Shown piece by piece: positions 1-5,115 of a stretch of 12,268 nt of DNA. Both the position numbers and the translations under genes were made by a program. Location of the stretch: positions 1 through 12,268 of the forward strand of contig CAAETG010000139.1 in the NCBI GenBank assembly GCA_900758895.1, read 5' to 3'. Position 1 is the stretch's first letter. Each line of letters opens with the position of its first letter. The DNA is from Bacilli bacterium. GTDB lineage: Bacteria > Bacillota_I > Bacilli_A > RF39 > UBA660. Below the pieces are notes generated by a model. That model was not told the DNA's origin and ran no database searches. It saw only the letters and a list, made by a program, of their open reading frames with translations.

Positions 1-1
1 A

Positions 2-1183
2 GTAACCTTATTTCTAATAAATAATAATTTATTTTTTCTTCTTTGTTTAATAATTATTATTTATTTAATGGTAGGACTTCTTTCTAGCAAAGGAATATAT
101 CATAAAATGAAAGAAAATATTGAAGTCACAACTGATTTCAATACCACTTTAATTGAAAATGTAGACATGAATTTTAGTATTAAAAATCTAAATTTGGTTC
201 AAGAGTTTATTTATCGAATAGAAAACAAATTAATACTCATGTTAAAAAATAATTTTCATTTTCTAAGCATTTTAAATGGAATCGAATTAATAAAAAACTT
301 TATTTATGAAATAGGTTTATTTGCAATTACAACACTTGGCATTTATCTGATCTATCAAGGAAAATTAGAAGTATTAAGTCTAGTCACTTTTAATAGTATT
401 ATTCTCTATCTTTTTAATCCGGCGAAAGAATTAGTTGATTTAATCCCAAAATATAATTATTTAAAAGCCTCTTTTAATAAATTAAGTGAATTCTTAGCAA
501 CAGAGATTGAAAAAGATCAAGGAGGATTAAATAGGTTAGAAAATAACAGTATTGTAGTCAAAGATGTAAGTTATTCTTATGACTTATTAAATAAAATTTT
601 AAATAAAGTGAATTTTAAAGTAGAAAGTAACGATAAAGTTTTATTAAGTGGTCCATCAGGAAGTGGTAAAAGTACCATATGTAAACTCATTTATCGTAGT
701 TTAGGCGCTTACTCTGGAAATATAGAATTAAATAATACGAGTGAATATGATTATAGTTTAAAAGCGATCAGAGAAAACATTTTATATGTAGGCCAAAATG
801 AAAAACTTTTTACCGGAACGATTAGAGAAAACATTGAATGCTTTCGAAATGTAAGTGATAAAGAATTTACAAGAGTATGTAAAATTTGTAAGTTAGAAGA
901 AATCGTAAATAAACGTCCGAATAGATATAATACCATCATTAATGCTTCTTTAAATAATCTAAGTGGAGGAGAAAAACAAAGAATTATCCTAGCAAGAGCA
1001 TTGCTTAAAAAGGCTAAAATTATGATATTAGACGAAGCATTAAGTGAAGTAAATGTTACATTGGAAAAGGAAATTTTAGATAATATATTCCGATATTTTA
1101 AAAATAATACCTTAATTTATGTGACACACAAAAATGTAGAAGATAAGTTTGAAAAAATTATTCATTTAGGAGTTGTATGTTAG
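2..1183 (+). CDS. Peptide/bacteriocin-export ABC transporter, 5'-truncated by the window edge
   Basis: The frame is open back to base 2, so the ATG at 68 is internal and the gene begins upstream. What is seen: the end of an exporter transmembrane domain (hydrophobic stretches at nt ~2-85 and ~295-420), then a full nucleotide-binding domain. It has Walker A GPSGSGKST (nt 650-676), a Q-loop VGQNEKLF, the signature LSGGEKQR (nt 959-982), Walker B IMILDEA and an H-loop histidine in THKN. The D-loop reads SEVN rather than the usual SALD. Such half-size exporters form dimers in the membrane and use ATP to move substrates out. Three double-glycine leader peptides downstream imply the peptidase-containing (C39, PCAT) class, which cuts the leader during export. 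The peptidase itself would lie outside the window, so this is inference. It ends TAG and overlaps the next gene by 7 nt, so the genes are one operon. Exporter identity is sure; substrate class is likely. Confidence 0.88.
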   Translation, partial: VTLFLINNNLFFLLCLIIIIYLMVGLLSSKGIYHKMKENIEVTTDFNTTLIENVDMNFSIKNLNLVQEFIYRIENKLILMLKNNFHFLSILNGIELIKNFIYEIGLFAITTLGIYLIYQGKLEVLSLVTFNSIILYLFNPAKELVDLIPKYNYLKASFNKLSEFLATEIEKDQGGLNRLENNSIVVKDVSYSYDLLNKILNKVNFKVESNDKVLLSGPSGSGKSTICKLIYRSLGAYSGNIELNNTSEYDYSLKAIRENILYVGQNEKLFTGTIRENIECFRNVSDKEFTRVCKICKLEEIVNKRPNRYNTIINASLNNLSGGEKQRIILARALLKKAKIMILDEALSEVNVTLEKEILDNIFRYFKNNTLIYVTHKNVEDKFEKIIHLGVVC

Positions 1184-1587
1184 ATTTATTTAATAATAAA
1201 ATAGCTTTTTTAAAAAAAGAGCCAAAAATGGGTTGGTTCTTTGTGCTAATCATCATTCTTATCTTATTGAGTTTACTACATTATATTTGCAAAAAAGAAA
1301 TTTACGACTGCTATCAAACCAAAGGAATAGCAACATGTACCGATGAGTGTATCCTTACATCTGCAATTCCAACCACGATTCACTTTGATCATATCACAAT
1401 GAATCAAAAAAATTTAGACTATGAAATGATTAGTAAAGAATTAAAAATAGATGAAGAAAATTATCAAACCTATTATGAAATAACTTTATCGATAAAAAAT
1501 AATTTATCTAATAATGAAATTGTAGATCTAAATTTTTATTACAATAAACAAAGAATTATTATCAAAATAAAAGACAAAATGTTTTAG
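1177..1587 (+). CDS. Small membrane-anchored accessory protein of the peptide exporter (putative)
   Basis: A 136-residue protein with a short cytoplasmic N-terminus ending in KKEPK, one strong transmembrane segment (about residues 19-38) and an outside domain of about 98 residues. That domain contains three cysteines near its start (YDC, ATC, DEC) and is otherwise polar with beta-like alternation. Its end (YYNKQRIIIKIKDKMF) recalls the C-terminus of HlyD/bacteriocin-secretion accessory proteins. Those are usually several hundred residues with a long coiled coil, which is missing here, so it could be a reduced adaptor. It overlaps the ABC gene by 7 nt and has AGGAG at 1168-1172, four bases before its ATG; the first peptide gene follows immediately. 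Position and topology support a role in peptide export; an immunity role is also possible. Sequence identity to a family is not certain. Confidence 0.6.
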   Translation: MLDLFNNKIAFLKKEPKMGWFFVLIIILILLSLLHYICKKEIYDCYQTKGIATCTDECILTSAIPTTIHFDHITMNQKNLDYEMISKELKIDEENYQTYYEITLSIKNNLSNNEIVDLNFYYNKQRIIIKIKDKMF

Positions 1588-1597
1588 GAGGAAAATT

Positions 1598-1729
1598 ATG
1601 CAAAGAATGGAAAACGAAGAATTAATGAGCTATAGGGGAGGAGGGCTATTTACTGCTATTACTAATTTAGTAATCAGTATTATTTCTCTTACAAAAGCTA
1701 TTTTTTCTTTAAAGAATTTGAGAGGTTAA
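1598..1729 (+). CDS. Double-glycine leader peptide 1 (bacteriocin-like, 43 aa)
   Basis: Small gene with the strongest ribosome binding site of the locus, AGGAGG at 1586-1591, six bases before ATG. The leader MQRMENEELMSYRGG fits the double-glycine pattern: E at -8, L at -7, G-G at -2/-1 (residues 14-15). Tyr stands at -4 where Ile/Met/Val is usual. A third glycine (16) leaves the exact cut ambiguous by one residue. The predicted mature part is 28 residues, has no acidic residue, carries two Lys and one Arg, and otherwise alternates hydrophobic and small polar residues (ITNLVISIISLTKAI), as expected of an amphipathic membrane-active helix. It lies 10 nt after the accessory gene and 1 nt before the second peptide gene. 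Antimicrobial action is inference; a signalling peptide is the alternative. Confidence 0.8.
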   Translation: MQRMENEELMSYRGGGLFTAITNLVISIISLTKAIFSLKNLRG

Positions 1730-1730
1730 G

Positions 1731-1871
1731 ATGAAACATTTAAATGATTTAGAATTAGCAAAAATAAATGGTGGATTTTCTGCAACAGTCTGGGGATGTA
1801 TTGCGGTAGGCTTTGTTTTTTTAGCATCCGTAATATATGGATTTATTAATCCCGATAAGTGTAATTCTTAG
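1731..1871 (+). CDS. Double-glycine leader peptide 2 (bacteriocin-like, two cysteines, 46 aa)
   Basis: The leader MKHLNDLELAKINGG is a near-textbook double-glycine leader: Leu -12, Glu -8, Leu -7, Ile -4, Gly-Gly at 14-15. The mature part is 31 residues, strongly hydrophobic in its middle (about residues 24-39), with net charge near zero. Cysteines at 23 and 44 sit at the two ends of the core and could form a disulfide. It begins FSATVWG and ends NPDKCNS. The ribosome binding site is modest (AGAGG, 1721-1725), lying inside the end of peptide gene 1; the genes are one base apart, so translation is probably coupled. It differs from peptides 1 and 3 in lacking a cationic character. The gene call is secure from the leader; the activity is unknown. 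Confidence 0.82.
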   Translation: MKHLNDLELAKINGGFSATVWGCIAVGFVFLASVIYGFINPDKCNS

Positions 1872-2027
1872 ATGAAACTAAAAGATCAAGAATTAGTATT
1901 AGTTGTAGGAGGAGCGATTAACTCCCAGCTAATTAATGCATTTGTAAGATTAATTACTTCAGTTGTAGAAATAGGAAGAATGATTGGCTCTTCCATCCGC
2001 CGTGTTGTTAGTAAAAATTATTGTTAG
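1872..2027 (+). CDS. Double-glycine leader peptide 3 (bacteriocin-like, cationic, 51 aa)
   Basis: The leader MKLKDQELVLVVGG fits the double-glycine consensus: Leu -12, Glu -8, Leu -7, Val -4, Gly-Gly at 13-14. The mature part is 37 residues with four Arg, one Lys and one Glu (net about +4), a hydrophobic-amphipathic pattern and a single cysteine as the last residue (51). The ATG directly follows the TAG of peptide gene 2 (TAGATG) and there is no clear ribosome binding site, so translation probably depends on ribosomes finishing gene 2. Its core aligns with peptide 1 (A20/A23, L24/L27, S27/S30, K33/R36, I35/I38, S37/S40), suggesting that the two are old duplicates. A strong terminator follows. 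Function is inferred only. Confidence 0.8.
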   Translation: MKLKDQELVLVVGGAINSQLINAFVRLITSVVEIGRMIGSSIRRVVSKNYC

Positions 2028-2030
2028 TAT

Positions 2031-2057
2031 AAAGGGTTTTCTTAAAAGCCCTTTTTT
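2031..2057 (+). terminator. Rho-independent terminator closing the peptide locus
   Basis: Ten-pair stem 2031-2040 with 2045-2054 (three G-C pairs, one T.G wobble at 2037/2048), loop CTTA, and T run 2052-2057. It starts 3 nt after the stop of peptide gene 3 and ends just before the next promoter. Confidence 0.85.
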
Positions 2058-2065
2058 GATATAAT
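2057..2065 (+). promoter_or_regulatory. Extended -10 promoter for the prepilin-like gene
   Basis: TGATATAAT: a perfect TATAAT (2060-2065) preceded by the TGn extension. No good -35 is present; the position that would hold it (2037-2042, TTTTCT) lies inside the terminator stem. Confidence 0.6.
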
Positions 2066-2086
2066 TATTTTAGAGTGGTGAAGAAA

Positions 2087-2296
2087 ATGAATAAAAAAGG
2101 TTTCGCTGCCATGTACATGGTCTATTCTTTATTTTTAATTTTTATCTTAATGATGCTTACCGTCATGCTGGTAAATAATTATAAAAGTCATTTTTTAAAC
2201 ATGTTAAAAAATGACATAAAAGAAGAACTAAAAGTACAAAATTTAGAAATAAAAGAAGAATCAATAGAAGAAATACAAGAAAATAATCCGATTTAA
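2087..2296 (+). CDS. Small prepilin-like membrane protein
   Basis: 69 residues if started at ATG 2087, which has GGTGA (2077-2081) at a correct distance; a GTG at 2075 would overlap that site. It begins MNKKGF, then a hydrophobic helix (about residues 7-30) and a charged, mostly acidic helical tail ending EIQENNPI. A KKGF followed directly by a long hydrophobic helix is the layout of type IV prepilin/pseudopilin leaders such as ComG proteins. The usual Glu at +5 of the mature part is missing (Tyr there), so this is a likeness, not proof. It has its own promoter behind a terminator, so it is separate from the peptide locus. As the only small membrane protein beside that locus it could also be considered as an immunity protein. 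Function unknown. Confidence 0.55.
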   Translation: MNKKGFAAMYMVYSLFLIFILMMLTVMLVNNYKSHFLNMLKNDIKEELKVQNLEIKEESIEEIQENNPI

Positions 2297-2309
2297 TACC
2301 GAAAAAATC

Positions 2310-2338
2310 TTGCTTATCGCATTCTTTGGTGTTATAAT
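2310..2338 (+). promoter_or_regulatory. Promoter of rpsU-yqeY
   Basis: -35 TTGCTT (2310-2315), 17-bp spacer, -10 TATAAT (2333-2338) with a TGT extension before it. Transcription would start near 2345, about 25 nt before the rpsU ATG. Confidence 0.85.
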
Positions 2339-2370
2339 CATGAGTAGTAAATGAAGGGAGGGATTTGCAA

Positions 2371-2556
2371 ATGACAAAAGTTGTAGTTAAAAATGGAGAT
2401 GTTGATGGCGCATTAAAGAAATTTAAAACCAAAGTTGCCCGCAGCGGTGTCCCTTCAGAGTTAAAGAAAAGAAAGCATTATGAAAAACCAGGCGTTCGTA
2501 GAAGAAACGAGAAAAAAGAACAAATTAAAAATGCTAGAAAGCATAGAAATTATTAA
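2371..2556 (+). CDS. rpsU: 30S ribosomal protein S21
   Basis: 61 residues, the normal size of S21, a basic protein of the small subunit platform near the 3' end of 16S rRNA. Recognised by its family N-terminus (TKVVVKNGDVDGALKKFKTKV), the KKRKHYEKPG stretch and the Arg/Lys-rich tail. Start at ATG 2371 is set by GGAGGG (2357-2362) eight bases before; a TTG at 2365 is too close to that site. It is followed 9 nt later by yqeY, the usual Bacillota neighbour, and both are expressed from the promoter at 2310-2338. Confidence 0.95.
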   Translation: MTKVVVKNGDVDGALKKFKTKVARSGVPSELKKRKHYEKPGVRRRNEKKEQIKNARKHRNY

Positions 2557-2565
2557 GGTGACGAT

Positions 2566-3000
2566 ATGAACGAATTAATTGCAAATGATTTAAAAAATGC
2601 CATGAAAAGTGGCGATAAATTTAAGCTATCCGTTTTAAGAATGTTAAAAAGTGCTTTACAATTGGACTCTATTAGTAAAAAACATGAGCTTAGTGATGAA
2701 GAAGTATTAAATGTAATCAAAAAGCAAGTGAAAACAAGAAAAGATTCAATTGAAGAGTTCAAAAAATATAATAAAATGGAAGAAGTAGCCAAATTAGAGC
2801 AAGAAATTGAAATTTTAGATGCTTATTTACCTGAAGAAATGACCGAAGAAGAAATAAAAAAAGTAATTGATGAAGTATTTGAAGACTTAAAACCAACCAG
2901 TATGAAAGAAATGGGTATGGTAATGAAAGAGTTAAATACCAAGATTACGAATGCTGACATGTCACTAGTAAGTAAGCTTGTAAAGGAAAGACTAAGTTAG
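2566..3000 (+). CDS. yqeY: YqeY family protein (GatB/YqeY domain)
   Basis: 144 residues, the usual size for the family. Recognised by the N-terminal pattern in which a helix is followed by KLSVLRMLKSALQ, the middle KQVKTRKDSIEEFKKYN, the conserved ILDAYLPEEMTEEEI, and the C-terminal MGMVMKELNTKITNADMSLVSKLVKERLS-type repeat of the GatB/YqeY tail. The GatB tail domain contacts tRNA in amidotransferases; free YqeY has no settled role. TAAGGTGA just before the ATG serves both as the end of rpsU and as ribosome binding site. The stop codon lies inside the terminator hairpin. Confidence 0.92.
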   Translation: MNELIANDLKNAMKSGDKFKLSVLRMLKSALQLDSISKKHELSDEEVLNVIKKQVKTRKDSIEEFKKYNKMEEVAKLEQEIEILDAYLPEEMTEEEIKKVIDEVFEDLKPTSMKEMGMVMKELNTKITNADMSLVSKLVKERLS

Positions 3001-3009
3001 TCTTTTTTT
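2987..3009 (+). terminator. Rho-independent terminator after yqeY
   Basis: Perfect 8-bp stem AAAGACTA / TAGTCTTT (2987-2994 with 2998-3005), three-base loop, T run 3003-3009. The yqeY stop TAG (2998-3000) forms part of the stem. Confidence 0.9.
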
Positions 3010-3085
3010 GGTTAAGAGAAAAAATGAAAGAAGAGGACTATCTCATATTTTAGTAAGACAAATTAAATATTTTTTAGAGGTACTT

Positions 3086-3607
3086 ATGGATTTAAACAAA
3101 GAAGTAATAAAACAATATATTGATAAACATTTTCCCCTCATTTATATTTTATCCAGTTTTTGTCCAACCTTTTTAATGGGTGGAGCGATCCGAGATTTAA
3201 TGTTAGGACTAGAACCAAAAGATTTAGATTTTGTTTGTTTAGATACATGTGGAATGATAGATAATTTTGTTTTAAAATATAACTTAAATTGGCGAAGAAA
3301 TAAGTTTGGAGGATACAAAATTTACTATCATGATATTAAAATTGATCTATGGAGTACAAAAGACTTATTTGCATCGATAGAATATAACATAGACGGTTTA
3401 TTTTATGATGTAGCAAACGATTATTTTTTATCATTCGGATTTTTTGATGCAATTGAACATGGTATAGTAAAATTAAATGAAAACAATAATACAACCAATA
3501 TAGAAAGACAAAATAATCGAAAAGAAAAGTTAGAAGAATTTTTAAGTATTTTAAAGCAAAGAAAAATAGAGGAAGGATATATACGTAAAAGGAAAAAAGA
3601 TATATAA
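3086..3607 (+). CDS. Stand-alone nucleotidyltransferase (poly(A) polymerase/CCA-enzyme head domain)
   Basis: 173 residues from ATG 3086, which has AGAGG at 3076-3080; an upstream TTG at 3008 would lie in the terminator and is rejected. The sequence shows the class II nucleotidyltransferase head: MGGAIRDLMLG (residues 31-41), the metal-binding pair DLD (46-48) in KDLDFVCLD, and a likely third acid at D87 in IKIDLW. A normal CCA-adding enzyme has about 400 residues with neck, body and tail domains for tRNA; here only the head and a basic, helical end (about 140-173, rich in Lys/Arg/Glu) remain. It could be a small head-only transferase with another nucleotide or RNA substrate. The catalytic residues look intact, so it does not look like a decayed gene. 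Substrate unknown. No clear promoter was found in 3010-3085. Confidence 0.7.
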   Translation: MDLNKEVIKQYIDKHFPLIYILSSFCPTFLMGGAIRDLMLGLEPKDLDFVCLDTCGMIDNFVLKYNLNWRRNKFGGYKIYYHDIKIDLWSTKDLFASIEYNIDGLFYDVANDYFLSFGFFDAIEHGIVKLNENNNTTNIERQNNRKEKLEEFLSILKQRKIEEGYIRKRKKDI

Positions 3608-3630
3608 CTATAATTTCAATTCATTTTTTC

Positions 3631-3659
3631 TTGACAAAGGCATAGAATAAAGATATAAT
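3631..3659 (+). promoter_or_regulatory. Consensus sigma-A promoter of infC-rpmI-rplT
   Basis: Perfect TTGACA (3631-3636), 17-bp spacer, perfect TATAAT (3654-3659). Transcription would begin near 3666. Confidence 0.95.
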
Positions 3660-3666
3660 GTTATAG

Positions 3667-3790
3667 AAATTGAAAAAGGAAAGCGAATTTTATTCCACCT
3701 GATGAATGAGTGTTCATAGGTAAAAAGCCGTAATAATAATTTATTAACGTGTTTTTTTAAGGTGGAATATGATTATTCTACCTTTTTAAT
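3667..3790 (+). promoter_or_regulatory. L20-type leader: antiterminator/terminator attenuator
   Basis: The leader of infC holds two mutually exclusive helices. TATTCCACCT (3691-3700) is perfectly complementary over 10 bases to AGGTGGAATA (3760-3769), forming an antiterminator. The same 3760-3769 segment is the 5' arm of the terminator at 3759-3787. Between them lies a small hairpin (ATGAA 3702-3706 with TTCAT 3713-3717). In Bacillus subtilis, ribosomal protein L20 binds the infC leader and favours premature termination when L20 is in excess; position and architecture here match that. The rplT gene is the third gene of this operon. The pairing is seen directly; the L20 effect is by analogy. 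This accounts for the ~200-nt gap before infC. Confidence 0.85.
3759..3787 (+). terminator. Conditional terminator in the infC leader
   Basis: Eleven-pair stem 3759-3769 with 3774-3784 (one G.T wobble at 3764/3779), loop TGAT, T run 3783-3787. Lies before the infC ribosome binding site, so its formation would switch off the operon. Confidence 0.88.
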
Positions 3791-3809
3791 TATATGGAGG
3801 TGCGTAAAT

Positions 3810-4334
3810 ATAGCAAGTGTGAATAAGGAGTTACCAATTAACGAGCAAATCAAAGTAGAGGAACTAATGGTAATTGGTCCAAATGGGGAACAAATGGGAC
3901 TTAAAAAATTAGAAGATGCCCTAACTTTATCAAGATATGCAGGCTTAGATTTAGTTTTAATGAATGATAATGGAAAAATGGCTGTAGGAAAAATTATGGA
4001 CTACAACAAATACCGTTATGAACGCCAAAAGAAACTAAAAGAACAACAAAAGAAACAAAGAGAAACAAACAAAGAATTAAAAGAATATCGTTTATCGACA
4101 ACAATTGATGTTCATGACTTTGAAACAAGAGTTAGAAATGCCAAAGATTATCTAGTAAAAGGACATCGTATCAAAGCCTTCATTCGCTTTAAAGGCCGTC
4201 AAATGGCAAGACCTGAATTAGGCGAAGAAGTATTACTAAGATTTGCAGAAAGTTTAAGTGAAGTTTCAACAATTGAAGCAAAACCTAAATTAGATGGTAG
4301 ACAAATGTTTATGCTATTAGCACCAAAAAAATAG
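3810..4334 (+). CDS. infC: Translation initiation factor IF-3, apparent ATA start
   Basis: IF-3 binds the 30S subunit, keeps subunits apart and checks the start codon. Recognised by the N-terminal INEQIKVEELMVIGPNGEQMG, the linker-helix region MDYNKYRYERQKKLKEQQKKQ, and the C-terminal domain with TIDVHDFETRVRNAKDYL and GRQMARPELG. Family length is about 170-180 residues; starting at ATA 3810 gives 174 with the usual short lead before INEQ. GGAGGTG (3796-3802) lies seven bases before that ATA, and no ATG, GTG or TTG sits at a proper distance. GTG 3819 is 16 nt away. A second possible non-standard start is ATT 3837, after AAGGAG 3825-3830. A GTG at 3762 would place the attenuator inside the protein and is rejected. 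Non-standard starts are known for infC, where they permit self-repression by IF-3. First gene of the operon. Confidence 0.92.
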   Translation: MASVNKELPINEQIKVEELMVIGPNGEQMGLKKLEDALTLSRYAGLDLVLMNDNGKMAVGKIMDYNKYRYERQKKLKEQQKKQRETNKELKEYRLSTTIDVHDFETRVRNAKDYLVKGHRIKAFIRFKGRQMARPELGEEVLLRFAESLSEVSTIEAKPKLDGRQMFMLLAPKK

Positions 4335-4347
4335 TAGGAGGATTATT

Positions 4348-4542
4348 ATGGCAAAGTGCAAACAAAAAACACATAAAGCAAGTAGCAAAGTTTTAACAAA
4401 GAAGAAAAATGGTACTTTAACTTACAAAAAGTCAAATGGCAATCATAAGACAAATAAGGATTCAGCAAAACAAGTACGTCAAAGAAGAAACAAAGGTATT
4501 TTAGGAAAAGGAGAAGCTAGCAGATTAAAATCTGTTATCTAA
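4348..4542 (+). CDS. rpmI: 50S ribosomal protein L35
   Basis: 64 residues, highly basic, the usual L35 size. Family signature is seen in MAKCKQKTHKASSKV near the start (commonly KMKTHKGAAKR-like), the middle KSNGNHKTNKDSAKQVRQRR, and a short end RLKSVI. AGGAGG lies just before ATG 4348. Sits between infC and rplT, the standard order; co-regulated through the leader at 3667-3790. Confidence 0.95.
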   Translation: MAKCKQKTHKASSKVLTKKKNGTLTYKKSNGNHKTNKDSAKQVRQRRNKGILGKGEASRLKSVI

Positions 4543-4554
4543 GGAGGTTAGAAA

Positions 4555-5115
4555 ATGACAAGAGTTAAAGGTGGAAGTGTTTCCAAAACAAGAAGAAGAA
4601 AAGTATTAAAAGAAGCAAAAGGATACTTTGGAAGCAAACATAGATTATATAAAACAGCACAAGAGCAAGTATTTCATAGCGGAGCTTATGCTTTCAGAGA
4701 TAGAAAACAAAATAAACGTAACTTTAGAAAATTATGGATTACAAGAATTAATGCCGCTTGTCGTGAAAACGGAATTAGCTATTCTAAATTTATGAATGGA
4801 CTATCAAAAGCTGGCGTTGAAATGAATCGTAAAATGCTAAGCGAAATGGCAATTGATAATCCAGCGTCTTTTGCTGAATTAGTAAAAATTTCTCAAGATG
4901 CCCTAAATGGTAAAGTACAACCTAAAACATCAAAAAAAGAAGCTCCAAAAAAAGAAGTAAAAGCAGAAGTGAAAGAAACAAAAAAAGAAGAAGGAAATGA
5001 AACAAAAGATTATAGCAAAATGACTTTAGCTGAACTAAAAGCAGTAGCCAAAGAACGTGGTGTTAAAGGTTATTCTTCAATGAAAAAAGATGAATTATTA
5101 AATAATTTAAAATAG
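4555..5115 (+). CDS. rplT: 50S ribosomal protein L20 with extra C-terminal Rho_N/SAP-like domain
   Basis: Residues 1-119 are a complete L20 (RVKGGSVSKTRRRKVLKEAKG, YFGSKHRLYKTAQEQV, AFRDRKQNKRNFRKLWITRIN, YSKFMNGL, LSEMA), an early 23S rRNA binding protein that is also the expected repressor of this operon. L20 normally ends there at about 118. Here it continues with a Lys/Glu/Pro linker (120-152) and a 34-residue unit (153-186) containing MTLAELKAVAKERGVKGYSSMKKDELLNNL, the helix-extended-helix pattern of Rho_N/SAP domains that bind nucleic acids or proteins. The reading frame is uninterrupted and the tail ends directly at the operon terminator, so it is one fused protein. GGAGGTT precedes the ATG, 12 nt after rpmI. 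The role of the tail is unknown. Confidence 0.95.
   Translation: MTRVKGGSVSKTRRRKVLKEAKGYFGSKHRLYKTAQEQVFHSGAYAFRDRKQNKRNFRKLWITRINAACRENGISYSKFMNGLSKAGVEMNRKMLSEMAIDNPASFAELVKISQDALNGKVQPKTSKKEAPKKEVKAEVKETKKEEGNETKDYSKMTLAELKAVAKERGVKGYSSMKKDELLNNLK

Noticed and set aside
68..1183. ATG at 68 as start of the ABC transporter gene
   Set aside because: The frame is open upstream to base 2 and codes for a hydrophobic membrane segment, so the gene is cut by the window edge.
2163..2432. Reverse-strand reading frame of 89 codons
   Set aside because: Antisense to the prepilin-like gene, the rpsU promoter and the rpsU start; low-complexity Leu/Phe composition from A-rich coding DNA, no ribosome binding site.
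2553..2792. Reverse-strand reading frame of 79 codons
   Set aside because: Entirely antisense to yqeY, which is a recognised family.
3024..3053. Nine-codon frame (MKEEDYLIF) before the nucleotidyltransferase gene as a regulatory leader peptide
   Set aside because: No convincing ribosome binding site and no attenuator structure nearby.
3008..3085. N-terminal extension of the nucleotidyltransferase from TTG 3008
   Set aside because: The TTG is in the T run of the yqeY terminator and has no ribosome binding site; ATG 3086 has AGAGG at a good distance and starts the family-like part.
3762..3809. GTG 3762 as start of infC
   Set aside because: It lies in the terminator hairpin of the leader and would add residues not seen in IF-3; the real ribosome binding site is at 3796-3802.
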